Source: CACZQA01 sp050943615
GTDB lineage: Bacteria > Actinomycetota > Coriobacteriia > Coriobacteriales > QAMH01
DNA: 64,000 bases
Assembly (NCBI GenBank): GCA_050943615.1
Contig: JBMNPN010000001.1
Coordinates: 34,765-98,764, forward strand
Direction of reading: 5' to 3'
The notes below the pieces were generated by a model. The model did not search any database. It had not been told where the DNA came from and was given only the letters and a program-made list of their open reading frames with translations. The position numbers and the translations under genes are program-made. Positions 43,956-53,826 of the stretch are shown piece by piece; position 1 is the stretch's first letter, and each line of letters begins with the position of its first letter.

Positions 43956-45515
43956 CTAGTAGGAGACAATCTTCGATCCCCTGGGGACGTTGTTGTAGAT
44001 GTACTTGGCATTGCCGATTGCCATGCGCACGCAGCCGTGGCTGACGTGTGCACCGAGCGTGCCGTCCATGACGCTGTGGGTGTTGGCGTAGTAGAGAATC
44101 GAATGGAAGAGGTAGTTGCCATAGATCTGCGTTGCGTAGTAGCAGCTATAGCCCTTCTCCTCGCCAAACGAGTAGCTCTTGGACCCGACATAGAACGTGC
44201 CGCGCACCGTGGGCGTGCTGTAGGAGCCAGGGCTGCAGACGATGAAGCGCTTCAGCTTCCAGCTGCCCTTCGATCCGTGGAAGACGGCCACGCGGCAGTT
44301 GCTGTAATCGAGCAGGATGAGCCATTTCGTGGGGCTCGAGTACTTCTGCGCCTTGCGGTACATGATGAGCGCGCGACCGTGCAAGCTGAGCTTTTTGGTG
44401 ACGTAGTTGCCCGAGGTGGAACCAGGAGCGGATTTGCCCTTGAGCACGACCTTTACCTTCAGGGCGCCCAGCGAGACGTTCTTGAACTTGGTCCCGGACT
44501 TCTCGCCGTTCTTGGCCCAGCCCAGCCAGTTGTAGTCCTCGGCGTACGTCGTGTAGTAGATGTTGTATTTCTTGGCGAGGCTGCCGGTGAGCTTGATTCT
44601 GATCGCGCGTGCCTGAGAGCTCTTCTTGTTGATGCCCGCCGTGTCAGAGGTCCATTTTGTCCACTTGCCCTTGCGGGTCAGGACCCTGTACTTGATGCCG
44701 CCCGAAAGGGTGCTCGAGACCTTGGCGCGCATCTGCTTGATGCCGACGTTGCGCTTTGCCTTACCGGCGACCTTGCCGTTCTTCTTGTAGGAAGTCCAGC
44801 CGCCTTTGGTGGACCTGACCTGGTACTTTACAGACGGGACGGTGATGTAGTGTGCTGCGGTCTCACCCGGTGCCGCCTTGCCCTTCTTGACGAGCTTGAT
44901 CTGCACGCCCTTGATGCGCAGCTTGTGAGCAGTGCCTGCCCACTGGCCATTCTTGGCCCAGCCCGTCCAGCCGAGCTTGGAGACGGAGACGCGGTAATAG
45001 ACGTTGTAGTGCTTTGAGACTGCGCCCGTGAGGCGGAGCTTGAACGCGTTCTCGATCTTCTTGGAAGAGGTGCTGCCAATCCATTTGCCAGCCTTCTTGG
45101 CGGTCTTGGTCTTTGCGCCCTTGGTCTTGATGCTGTAGGTCACACCTCCGGAGATGGTGCCGCCCTTGACGCTCGAGGTAGGTGCGTAGACCTTGATTTT
45201 TCCCAGGCCGCCGCCAATCGAGTGCTTGGAGCCGTCCTTGATGGTTTTTGCCTTGCTCTTGATGCCGTCGACACGGTACTTGAAGTTCGGGGTCGTCGAA
45301 TAGGGGTCGACTTCGGTCGTGGAGTCATCGTCTGTGACCGTGCCCGTATCGGTGCCTGTGCCGGAAGTGTCGGTACCGGAGGTCTCCGTGCTCGTCGTAT
45401 CCGTGCCAGAGGCGGTCTCGGTGTCGGTATCTGCAAGGGCGGCTGCGGGGAGCAGCGCGCCCGCAAGGGCAATGGATAGGAAACCGGCGCAAAGTCGTGT
45501 CGTGACGTTGTTCAT
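43956..45515 (-). CDS. L,D-transpeptidase (YkuD) with long ChW-like repeats
   Basis: 519 residues. A signal peptide (residues 1-29, cut near ALADTD) is followed by a Thr/Ser/Asp/Gly-rich linker (30-68). Two long tandem repeats of about 100 residues follow, each with a KYNIYY/HYNVYY block and a GWAKNG element like the ChW (clostridial hydrophobic Trp) motif; a third GGWTSYKKNG lies between. The C-terminal YkuD domain has SHGCVRMAIGNAK with the catalytic Cys and the upstream His in LFHSILYY. It should make 3-3 cross-links or attach proteins to peptidoglycan. The ATG at 45515 has GGAGGAGAGG upstream. Confidence 0.88.
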   Translation of the reverse strand: MNNVTTRLCAGFLSIALAGALLPAAALADTDTETASGTDTTSTETSGTDTSGTGTDTGTVTDDDSTTEVDPYSTTPNFKYRVDGIKSKAKTIKDGSKHSIGGGLGKIKVYAPTSSVKGGTISGGVTYSIKTKGAKTKTAKKAGKWIGSTSSKKIENAFKLRLTGAVSKHYNVYYRVSVSKLGWTGWAKNGQWAGTAHKLRIKGVQIKLVKKGKAAPGETAAHYITVPSVKYQVRSTKGGWTSYKKNGKVAGKAKRNVGIKQMRAKVSSTLSGGIKYRVLTRKGKWTKWTSDTAGINKKSSQARAIRIKLTGSLAKKYNIYYTTYAEDYNWLGWAKNGEKSGTKFKNVSLGALKVKVVLKGKSAPGSTSGNYVTKKLSLHGRALIMYRKAQKYSSPTKWLILLDYSNCRVAVFHGSKGSWKLKRFIVCSPGSYSTPTVRGTFYVGSKSYSFGEEKGYSCYYATQIYGNYLFHSILYYANTHSVMDGTLGAHVSHGCVRMAIGNAKYIYNNVPRGSKIVSY

Positions 45516-45804
45516 TTTTTGCCTCTCCTCCTGCGGCCACGGGCTTGTCTTGTTTTGTCTTCGTTTGCCGCGACCGTGCATGACTTGCTGGAAACGATAC
45601 TACCCGTTCTGCGCACGTTCGCGTGCGGGGTCCGCGAGTTTTTCCAAAAAAGGTCGAAATGAAGTGATTGCCTGCCTGGCGGGCGCCTTCCCGAGATTTT
45701 GCAAGGTTTGTCCGAAAACGATTCGGGAATCCTGAAAGGTGGGCTTGCTACAGTTCAAGGCGCAGGGCGCTCAAGAGCACTCGAGTGGAGAGGATGCAGG
45801 GTCG

Positions 45805-46758
45805 ATGGGTGAGACGAAGATTTCGGGTAAACGAGCCATGAGCCGCCATATGCGCTGTCTGTTCGGCGTTCTCGCGCTGGCATTGCTCGCCGCCGTTATT
45901 GCAGGCGCTCCCTGCCCGGCGCAGGCGGCGCAAGGCACAGATGTCGTCTTCTACGAGCAGAGATCGGGCGTGTGGATCGAGCTCGCCAAGGTCGAAGACG
46001 TGAGCGCGGGGATGAGCATCGCACGGCTCTTCCGCGCAGCCGGTGCCCCCGCGCCAGAGGGCCCCAGGAAAGGAGGGTATCGCTATGACCTCATAGGCTG
46101 GTCAACTTGGCCCGGCGGTACGTGCGCAAATGTCAGCACGGTCAATCTCGCCTATGCCCAGCGGGGCCCAACGGGCCAAAGCCAACTCAAGCTCTACCCC
46201 GTTTTCTCTGCTCGCCGCGTCTTTTCCAAGGGCACCTGCACGCAGGGGATGCTGGACTACCGGATGTCCGCGGACGGGACGGCCGCGTGCACGGGTCCGG
46301 CCGGCAGGCATCTGTCCGGCAAGGTGCGCATCCCGGCAACGGTCAGATGGCGGGGGAGGGTCTATCGCGTCACCAGGGTCTCCCATGGGGCCTTTCTGCA
46401 CCAGAGGTCCCTTTCGCGTGTGTACCTGGGCGCAAACGTCAGGCTCGTGGGATCTTCGGCGTTCAGGGGCTGTGCGCATCTGAAGGCTCTCAAGGGGATG
46501 GGCAGCTTGAGAAAAATTGGCACGGGTGCCTTTCGGGGGTGCACTCGTCTTGCAAGGGTCAGGTGCCTGTCGCCTCGGCTCGTCTGCATTGGTGCGCGGG
46601 CATTCTATGGCTGCAAGCGTCTCGAGCGCGTGCGCTTTACTTCCAAGAAGCTCGCAAAGATCGGCAAGGGGGCATTTGGACATTGTCCGCATCTGCGGAG
46701 ATTTTCCCTCAAGTCGAATCGGGTACCCAGAAAGGCGCTTCTTCGCGCGGGACTGTGA
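45805..46758 (+). CDS. Secreted leucine-rich-repeat (BspA-type) protein
   Basis: 317 residues. A signal peptide ends near PAQAAQG. A region resembling an InlB/Listeria-Bacteroides B-repeat (VVFYEQRSGVW, YDLIGWSTWPGG, LYPVF) follows. The second half holds BspA-type LRRs: VRIPATVRWRGRVYRVTRVS, GAFLHQRSLSRVYLG, SSAFRGCAHLKAL, GAFRGCTRLARV, RAFYGCKRLERVRF and GAFGHCPHLRRFSL. Such proteins are surface adhesins, but no LPXTG anchor or ChW domain is seen, so retention at the surface is uncertain. The ATG at 45805 has AGAGGA 10 bases upstream; ATG 45838 is an alternative. Confidence 0.8.
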   Translation: MGETKISGKRAMSRHMRCLFGVLALALLAAVIAGAPCPAQAAQGTDVVFYEQRSGVWIELAKVEDVSAGMSIARLFRAAGAPAPEGPRKGGYRYDLIGWSTWPGGTCANVSTVNLAYAQRGPTGQSQLKLYPVFSARRVFSKGTCTQGMLDYRMSADGTAACTGPAGRHLSGKVRIPATVRWRGRVYRVTRVSHGAFLHQRSLSRVYLGANVRLVGSSAFRGCAHLKALKGMGSLRKIGTGAFRGCTRLARVRCLSPRLVCIGARAFYGCKRLERVRFTSKKLAKIGKGAFGHCPHLRRFSLKSNRVPRKALLRAGL

Positions 46759-46866
46759 GCCAGGCGCGATGTCCCTTCGGCTCCGTCCCTGTCCTGCAGG
46801 ACACGCACGGGTCGCGTCCACGGCTCGCAAGCGAAAAATTTTCAGTTTCCCTTAAGTGCGGGTACG

Positions 46867-46872
46867 TATACT
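46867..46872 (+). promoter_or_regulatory. -10 box of the two-component system operon
   Basis: TATACT lies 51 bases before the response-regulator ATG. A TTTCCCTTAAG stretch sits just upstream and could be a regulator-binding half-site, as many OmpR-type systems are autoregulated; this is a guess. Confidence 0.45.
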
Positions 46873-46923
46873 CTTCACCATAGAAAAACATACGATGTGC
46901 TATTTGCGCTTTAGGGAGACCCC

Positions 46924-47595
<672 letters not shown>

Positions 47596-47604
47596 GGACC
47601 TGCC

Positions 47605-48951
47605 ATGCCCGAGGAAATGAGCATGATCAAGCACTTCCACAAGCGCTTCGTGATCACCACGATGGCGCTGCTCGCGGTGGCGACGTTCGTCATTTTCACG
47701 GCAGTTGTCGTGACGGAGTACAACCTCACCCTCAGGCAGGTGAACGAAAAGCTCGAGCACGCCGTCAAGTCCATGGGCAATGTGATCTCGACTGATGGCG
47801 GCACGGGCACGAGTGGCTACAACGACAACTCGGACAACAAAGACGACCTGTTCAAGTCCGATGTCGCGGGGATCGTGATCGCGACTCCGAGCATCACCAT
47901 CTCAGACGACGCCACCATCTCGGTGTCGAGCGGTGGATATCGCGTCAACTCGACCGACACCATCAGCTCCAACGAGATCCTCAGCGCCATGCAGGAAGTG
48001 GTCCCGCGGTTCTCCCAAGAGAACACGAACGTGGTGACCGGGACGTTGAAGGACTACGACTACTACTACCGAGGCGAAGTGAAGAACGGCACGTATGCCA
48101 TCGCCTTCATTCCCAAAAGCGAGTTCTGGGGTCCCTTCGGCCAGCGTCTCGCCACGATCTACGGCTCCTGGGTCCTGCTCATGATCGCGATGTTCATCAT
48201 CACGTTCTACCTATCTCGCTATGTGGCACGCCCGGTTGAGAAGGCTTGGAGCGACCAGCAGCGCTTCGTGGGCGATGCGAGTCACGAGCTCAAGACGCCG
48301 CTCACGGTCATCTTGGCCGACACGAGCATTCTCATGGACAATCCCGACAAGACGGTGACCGAGCAGATGACCTGGGTCGAGGGCATTCATTCCGAAGCGG
48401 AATCCATGCAGCACCTCACCGAAGACCTGCTCACGCTCGCACAGGCGGATGCCGGCGTCGACATGAAGCAGGTCATGGGCACGGTTGATTTCAGCTCGAT
48501 TGTCGAAGGCCAGGTGCTGCAGTTCGATGCCGTCGCCTTTGAACGCGGCCTCACCATTGCCGATGACGTCGAGCCGGCGCTCACGGTGATGGGCGATTCG
48601 ATGCGCCTGGAGAACATGGTCAAGACGCTGCTCGAGAACGCGTGCAAATATGCTCCCACCTCGACGGAGATCGGCGTGAAGCTCGAGCGGGCCAAGGGAA
48701 ACGCGCAACTCACGATCCACAACGGGGGCGACCCGATTCCCAAGGAGGACCTGCCCCATCTGTTCGACCGCTTCTACCGCTCCGACAAGGCGCGCACGCA
48801 CGAGGGAGAGGCGACGAGCTTTGGGCTGGGGCTCTCCATTGCCAAGTCGACCGCCGAACTCCATGATGGGACCATCTCCGTGAAATCCGATGCGGACGGG
48901 ACGGACTTCATCGTGAAGATTCCGCTTGCCAAGCAGGCTAAGAAAAACTGA
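47605..48951 (+). CDS. Sensor histidine kinase (HisKA/HATPase)
   Basis: 448 residues. Transmembrane helices near 13-36 and 190-212 flank an extracytoplasmic sensor of about 150 residues that is rich in Ser, Thr and Asp. A short linker leads to the H-box (GDASHELKTPLT, His227), the N-box (LLENACKYAP), G1-type HNGGDPIP and G2 SFGLGLSIAK. It senses an external cue and phosphorylates the upstream response regulator. ATG 47605 has AGGGA 6 bases upstream; ATG 47623 with GAGG is a good alternative that loses six residues. Confidence 0.93.
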   Translation: MPEEMSMIKHFHKRFVITTMALLAVATFVIFTAVVVTEYNLTLRQVNEKLEHAVKSMGNVISTDGGTGTSGYNDNSDNKDDLFKSDVAGIVIATPSITISDDATISVSSGGYRVNSTDTISSNEILSAMQEVVPRFSQENTNVVTGTLKDYDYYYRGEVKNGTYAIAFIPKSEFWGPFGQRLATIYGSWVLLMIAMFIITFYLSRYVARPVEKAWSDQQRFVGDASHELKTPLTVILADTSILMDNPDKTVTEQMTWVEGIHSEAESMQHLTEDLLTLAQADAGVDMKQVMGTVDFSSIVEGQVLQFDAVAFERGLTIADDVEPALTVMGDSMRLENMVKTLLENACKYAPTSTEIGVKLERAKGNAQLTIHNGGDPIPKEDLPHLFDRFYRSDKARTHEGEATSFGLGLSIAKSTAELHDGTISVKSDADGTDFIVKIPLAKQAKKN

Positions 48952-49148
48952 GTCTCGGACGTGGGCGGATGCGCCCGTTTACCGAGCGTTAGATGCTGCC
49001 TAGTAGTGCGTTTGGGCACAAGCGTGTAAAGTACGCACTGCGCCGACGTTGGCAGGCCTGTACCTGCTGTTTCGGCACGATACGAAGAGACGAGGAACAA
49101 GAGAGAGCGGCTTTCACACGAGAGCCGAAAACGATCAGGAGGTACATC

Positions 49149-49316
49149 ATGGCAGTGAAGATCAACACTGACGAGTGCATTGCATGCGGGGCCTGCGCCG
49201 ACGCGTGCCCGGTGAGCGCTTTGACCGTCAACGAGCATGCCGAGGTCAACGAGGACGAGTGCATCGAGTGCGGCGCCTGCGTCGACACCTGCCCGGTGAG
49301 CGCCCTCTCGCTGTAG
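49149..49316 (+). CDS. Clostridial-type 2[4Fe-4S] ferredoxin
   Basis: 55 residues, the classic length. Two clusters are given by Cys10-x2-Cys13-x2-Cys16-x3-Cys20-Pro and Cys38-x2-Cys41-x2-Cys44-x3-Cys48-Pro, in near-duplicate halves. It carries low-potential electrons in anaerobic metabolism (for example for pyruvate:ferredoxin oxidoreductase). A strong AGGAGG lies upstream. It stands alone, followed by a strong terminator. Confidence 0.97.
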   Translation: MAVKINTDECIACGACADACPVSALTVNEHAEVNEDECIECGACVDTCPVSALSL

Positions 49317-49350
49317 CGGCAACGCCATAAGTTTTATAGCAAGCTTTGTG

Positions 49351-49377
49351 AGAGCCCGCCTCGTGCGGGCTCTTTTC
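49351..49377 (+). terminator. Rho-independent terminator after the ferredoxin gene
   Basis: A 9-bp perfect stem (AGAGCCCGC with GCGGGCTCT), a 5-base loop and TTTTC. Confidence 0.9.
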
Positions 49378-49396
49378 ACGGAAAGGCACGTGCGTC

Positions 49397-50728
49397 ATGA
49401 AGACCGAGAAACTCCAGATCGATGCGCTCGCCTATGGCGGGGACGGCGTCGGACATCTGTCCGACGGGCGCGCGTGCTTTGTCGCCGGGGCGTTTCCGGG
49501 CGACACGGTCGAGGTGGCGCTTTTCGAGGACAAGGAGCGCTTTGCCCGCGGTCGCGTCGAGTCATTTGCCGAGCGGTCGGCCGAACGCGTCAAACCCACT
49601 TGCCCGCTTGCCGCCGATGGGACATGCGGCGGCTGCCCCTGGGCGCCGCTCTTCTACGAGCGGCAGCTTTTCTGGAAGCGCCAGGCGCTCGTGGACGCCC
49701 TCGTCCACATCGCCAAGTTCGACGCCTCGAAGGCAGAGGAGCTGGTCGAGCCCTGTGTCGCGAGCAACCGCACGTGGGGGTACCGCAACAAGGTCGAGTT
49801 CGTGTCCGGGCTCGATGTCGCGGGACGCTTCACGCTCGGCATGCACGCCCGGAGCTCAAATTTCGTGCCCCTCTCGTCATGCAAGCTCTGCGATGCCAGA
49901 ATCGAGAAGGCCCCCAAGGCGCTGACCGGGGCCTTGCGCTACGCGATGGGAGACCTCGACCTCAAGATCGAGCGCGTCGGCGTGCGCTTCTCGCGGCGCA
50001 CGCACGATACGGAAATCGCGATCTGGACTGCGCCGGGGCGCTTTCCCCGCGCAGCCATGGCCCGAGTCCTTTCCGAGGCGCTGCCTGTCAAGCACGCCGG
50101 TGTCACGCGCGTGCTCGTCAAGGGGGATGCCAAGAAGCGCAAGATCGCCGGGGTCGAATCGCTTGCCGGGCACGGCTACTGGACCGAACGGATCGCCGGG
50201 CGCACGATGGCGCTTTCCGCGCCGAGCTTCTTTCAGGTGAACACGGCGCAGGCCGAGCGCCTCGTCGACCTCGTGATGGAGTTTCTCGAGCCGGATGGGC
50301 TGGATTCCGTGCTCGACCTGTACTCGGGCGCGGGGACTTTCACGCTGCCGCTCGCGGAGCGTGCAGGAGTCGTGCGAGCCGTCGAGATGGAAGGTTCTTC
50401 CGTGCGCGACCTGCGCCGCAACCTCGATCGCAACAACTTGGCCGCAGAGGTCATCGGCGGCGATGTGGAACGCGAGCTCGCCGATCTCGGGATGGTCGAC
50501 AAGGTCGTCGTGGACCCGCCGCGCAGCGGCCTGGGCGGCAAGGTCGTCTCTGCGCTCGTCGCCACGCGTGCCGCGCGCATCGCCTATGTGAGCTGCAATC
50601 CGACTACGCTTGCCCGGGACCTCAAAGGGCTCTGCGCGGCGGGGTATGAGCTTGTCCGCGCGGTGCCGGTCGACCTGTTTCCCCAGACCTATCATGTCGA
50701 GACGGTCTGCCTGCTTGCGCGTGATTAG
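49397..50728 (+). CDS. 23S rRNA (uracil-5-)-methyltransferase, RlmCD/RlmD type
   Basis: 443 residues. An N-terminal TRAM domain (IDALAYGGDGVGHL) is followed by an Fe-S motif (Cys in CPLAADGTCGGCPW, closed by CKLC). The C-terminal SAM domain has VLDLYSGAGTFTLPLA, VDPPRSGL, the catalytic Cys400 in YVSCNPTTLARD, and the terminal HVETVCLL with the general base Glu. It methylates U to m5U in 23S rRNA (or tRNA for TrmA-like members). The exact site cannot be assigned by eye. ATG at 49397 follows the terminator with GGAAAGG as ribosome site. Confidence 0.92.
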   Translation: MKTEKLQIDALAYGGDGVGHLSDGRACFVAGAFPGDTVEVALFEDKERFARGRVESFAERSAERVKPTCPLAADGTCGGCPWAPLFYERQLFWKRQALVDALVHIAKFDASKAEELVEPCVASNRTWGYRNKVEFVSGLDVAGRFTLGMHARSSNFVPLSSCKLCDARIEKAPKALTGALRYAMGDLDLKIERVGVRFSRRTHDTEIAIWTAPGRFPRAAMARVLSEALPVKHAGVTRVLVKGDAKKRKIAGVESLAGHGYWTERIAGRTMALSAPSFFQVNTAQAERLVDLVMEFLEPDGLDSVLDLYSGAGTFTLPLAERAGVVRAVEMEGSSVRDLRRNLDRNNLAAEVIGGDVERELADLGMVDKVVVDPPRSGLGGKVVSALVATRAARIAYVSCNPTTLARDLKGLCAAGYELVRAVPVDLFPQTYHVETVCLLARD

Positions 50729-50763
50729 CGAAAAGCGGGAATGCACCGCCAGCAGACGCGGCG

Positions 50764-50791
50764 TTGTCCTCGTCGTCAAATGCATTAAAAT
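50764..50791 (+). promoter_or_regulatory. Promoter of tRNA-Arg
   Basis: TTGTCC (50764-50769), a 16-base spacer and TAAAAT (50786-50791) place the start about 4 bases before the mature tRNA. Confidence 0.65.
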
Positions 50792-50801
50792 GCCATGTCG
50801 T

Positions 50802-50878
50802 GTCCCCTTAGCTCAGCTGGATAGAGCGTCTGCCTCCGGAGCAGAAGGTCGCGGGTTCGAATCCCACAGGGGGCACCA
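50802..50878 (+). tRNA. tRNA-Arg (anticodon CCG)
   Basis: A 77-base cloverleaf with encoded CCA. The acceptor GTCCCCT pairs with AGGGGGC (one G-U pair), the anticodon arm CTGCCTCCGGAGCAG gives CCG (reads CGG), and the T-arm holds GGGTTCGAATCCC. Confidence 0.96.
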
Positions 50879-51054
50879 GACCTTACCTTTTCGCAAAAAA
50901 AGATGCATATCAGGTCCCGCGAAGAGCGCGTCGGACGTTTTTTGCGTGCGGATTTATGCGAAGATGTGAATGCACTGTTAGAATCTACACGATTATGTCC
51001 TGAACAAGCGGCCTTTCGCGTGCAACCGCGTCCGGCCAATACAGGAGGCACCAA

Positions 51055-51585
51055 ATGGCTCTCTACACACCTGAGTACAAGCCCAATGGCAAGGAAATCG
51101 CCGTCATCGTCACCGATGAGGGCACGATTCGCGTCCAGCTCCATGGCGAAGATGCCCCCATTCACGTGGGCAATTTCGTCGAGCTCGCCCAGAAGGGCTT
51201 CTACGATGGACTCAAGTTCCACCGCTACGTTCCCGGTTTCGTCATCCAGGGCGGCTGCCCCAACACCCGCAACATGACCCCCGAGCAGGTCGCCGCTGGC
51301 GGTTCTGGTCCCGACGGCCGTCCCGGCACCGGCGGTCCCGGCTACTCCATCAAAGGCGAGTGGCGCACCAACCCGCATAACTCCCACGAGGACGGCACGC
51401 TCGCCATGGCGCGCAGCTCGATGCCGGATTCTGCGGGCTCGCAGTTCTACTTCTGCCTCGGCCCCCAGCATTTCCTCGACACCGACTACACGGTCTTCGG
51501 TGACACGATCGAGGGCCTCGACGTGATCGGCAAGCTCCGTGCCGGCAGCGTCATCGAGAGCATCACGATCGAGAACGCGAACTAA
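51055..51585 (+). CDS. Cyclophilin-type peptidyl-prolyl cis-trans isomerase
   Basis: 176 residues. Signature residues are present: the catalytic Arg in LKFHRYVPGFVIQGG, then GTLAMARSSMPDSAGSQFYF, and TVFGDTIEGLDVI. It has no signal peptide, so it acts in the cytoplasm on prolyl bonds. A strong AGGAGG lies before the ATG. A TAGAAT -10-like box is at 50979-50984. It is followed within 45 bases by the TPR gene. Confidence 0.95.
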   Translation: MALYTPEYKPNGKEIAVIVTDEGTIRVQLHGEDAPIHVGNFVELAQKGFYDGLKFHRYVPGFVIQGGCPNTRNMTPEQVAAGGSGPDGRPGTGGPGYSIKGEWRTNPHNSHEDGTLAMARSSMPDSAGSQFYFCLGPQHFLDTDYTVFGDTIEGLDVIGKLRAGSVIESITIENAN

Positions 51586-51627
51586 CAGGATTCGAATCGA
51601 GCATTTGCCTTAAGGGGTACCCACACT

Positions 51628-53739
51628 ATGGACGTCGGAATATTCAAGGAAGCTCAAGAAGCATACGCGCGCGGCGACTTCGACTCGGCGCTCGATGGCT
51701 TCATAGAGTGCACGCGCAGCGCAAATGAGCTGTCCCCTTCCGATTTGAGCAAGTTCTACCATCTGATCGGCAATTGCTATGTCAAGCTCGGCGACCCTGT
51801 CGATGCCGCCTCGGCGTATTCGTATGCCCTGGCGGGCAGCTCCGAAAAGCGAAAGCCGTCGCTGTACGTGAATCTCGGCACGGCGCTTCTCGGGACCAAG
51901 GAATACGATAAGGCGCTCACCGCCTTCACGCGCGCGCTCGACTACCCGGTCTACACCACGCCCTACAAGGCCTATGCAGGTGTCGGCGCCGCCCAGCTCA
52001 AGCTCGGCAACATGACCGAGGCCGGTGCAGCCTATCGCGAGGCGGCACTCGACCCCGCCAATCCCGACCCGGCAAAGGCGCTCGTCAATCTCGGCGTCTG
52101 CTTTATGGAGCTGGGACGCGCAGGCGATGCCGCCAAGACCTACGAGACGGCCCTCGAGTTCGACCTGGCTCCGACGGCACGTGCCAAGGCACTTGCCAAC
52201 CTCGGCCAGGCCTATCTGGCGGAAGGGCGCGTCAACAAGGCGCTCTCCGCATTCGACGAGGCGCTTTCTGACGATACCTACCAGCTTTCCCCGATGGCGC
52301 GCCACGATTACGACATCGCGCTCACGTTGAAGGAAAAGCTCGACGCCCGCATGCCCGGCGTGCTCGATACGGGCTTTATCCCCAAGGTCGAGCCCGCAAA
52401 GGCAGAAGAGGACAAGGACAAGGCAGTCGAGGGCCCGACGACGATGGAGCTCGACAAGAGCGGGCATCTGCCCGTCTTCGGCGAGCCCGGCTTCGATCCC
52501 TTTGCCCCGCGCACGATCGATCCCGAGCAGCTCAAGGAAAAGGAAGAGGAACCCGAGGAGGATTCCGAAAAGTCCGCTGATGGGGCATCCGATGAGGGCG
52601 AGTCCGAGGAAGGTGCAAAAGAGGCATCTGAAGGGGAAGCGCCCGAGGAGGAAATCCCCGAGGAAGAGCCTTCCGAAGAGGAGGAACCGCCAGAACCCGA
52701 AAGCGAGACGGTTCGAGAAGAGCCGGTATCCGAGGAGTCCGAGGAGCCCGAGGCGTCCGCAGAGGCTGCAGAGCCCCGTCGCGTCAACGACGATGGCGTT
52801 GACGAAGAGGAGCTCGAGGCGGCGCTCGAGGAACTCGGCATTGCAACGCACGACGACCGCCGCGCGGGCGCGAGCGACAGCGTCGAACACGAGCAGGCAC
52901 GCCAAGACGCCGACGAGCTGGGTCCGGACCCGGATGCGACCATGGTCCTCGTGCCCGATGAGGCTTCCACGGCAGAGACGGTCCTCATCCCTGCGGTCGA
53001 GCCCAACTCCGATCTGGAGATCCCGACCGAGGAGAATCCCGTCATCACGGAATCCGAAGATGAGGCCGAGGATGAGCAGGAAGAGCCCGCGGAGTCGGGA
53101 GAAGAGGACCCCGACAAGACCGACGTGCTCGCGCATCCGGTTTCTACCGGCATCCCAGACGAGGAGCTCGAGGTCGAGGGACAGACCTTTGACGACGACA
53201 TCATCGATTCCGGCGAGCCGCTCGTCGACCTCGATGCAACCGACACGCACATGCCCTCTCCGGAGAACACGGAGTTCTTCGATAGAACCGAAGAGCAGAT
53301 TGTCGAAGATGCCCGCGAGGACCGCAAGAAGGCGCGCAAATCCCGTGGCGTCGGGCTGAAGGTCGCCATCCTGATTGTCGTGCTCGCCATCCTCGTCGTG
53401 GGCGCCGGCGCCGTTGCCTATGTCCTCGGGTATGGCTATCCGATGCAGGAAGACATCGCGCGCGACTTCTTTGCCGCTGCGCAAAGCGGCAGCGACACGT
53501 CGCAGTACTGGGCAAGCGATGTCGACGAGAGCTCCCAGAATTCCCAAATGGCGGTTCTTGGCGATTTGACCTCGTACAATGTCGAGGCGGTCTCGCGCAG
53601 CATGTCGCAGACGACCGTTTACGTCAAGGGCACGCTCTCGGAGGGCGGTCAGGTCGACTACGAGCTGGTCATGAGCCGCAACGGCATTTCTTGGGCCATC
53701 GAGTACATCGAGCTCTACTTCCCCAGCCAAGACCAATAG
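51628..53739 (+). CDS. TPR-repeat membrane protein with long acidic linker
   Basis: 703 residues in three parts. Residues 1-250 are TPR helices (for example YVNLGTALLGTKEYDKALTAF, ALVNLGVCFMELGRAGDAAKTY, LANLGQAYLAEGRVNKALSAF). Residues about 252-570 are an extremely Glu/Pro/Ser-rich low-complexity stretch. A transmembrane helix (about 577-600) is followed by an outside domain of about 100 residues. The topology puts the TPRs in the cytoplasm as a likely protein-binding scaffold. The outside part is small and I do not recognise it. A signalling or envelope-assembly role is only a guess. Confidence 0.8.
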   Translation: MDVGIFKEAQEAYARGDFDSALDGFIECTRSANELSPSDLSKFYHLIGNCYVKLGDPVDAASAYSYALAGSSEKRKPSLYVNLGTALLGTKEYDKALTAFTRALDYPVYTTPYKAYAGVGAAQLKLGNMTEAGAAYREAALDPANPDPAKALVNLGVCFMELGRAGDAAKTYETALEFDLAPTARAKALANLGQAYLAEGRVNKALSAFDEALSDDTYQLSPMARHDYDIALTLKEKLDARMPGVLDTGFIPKVEPAKAEEDKDKAVEGPTTMELDKSGHLPVFGEPGFDPFAPRTIDPEQLKEKEEEPEEDSEKSADGASDEGESEEGAKEASEGEAPEEEIPEEEPSEEEEPPEPESETVREEPVSEESEEPEASAEAAEPRRVNDDGVDEEELEAALEELGIATHDDRRAGASDSVEHEQARQDADELGPDPDATMVLVPDEASTAETVLIPAVEPNSDLEIPTEENPVITESEDEAEDEQEEPAESGEEDPDKTDVLAHPVSTGIPDEELEVEGQTFDDDIIDSGEPLVDLDATDTHMPSPENTEFFDRTEEQIVEDAREDRKKARKSRGVGLKVAILIVVLAILVVGAGAVAYVLGYGYPMQEDIARDFFAAAQSGSDTSQYWASDVDESSQNSQMAVLGDLTSYNVEAVSRSMSQTTVYVKGTLSEGGQVDYELVMSRNGISWAIEYIELYFPSQDQ

Positions 53740-53826
53740 CGCAAGCAGGTACTTACGGCCCCGGGGCGTGCGGTCCGTGTGCATCGGGGCCGATTGCATG
53801 AAATGGACACGAAAGGAAAGCGAACA

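Noticed and set aside
45805..46758. Cell-wall anchor in the LRR protein
   Set aside because: No LPXTG motif, hydrophobic tail or wall-binding repeat was seen at either end.
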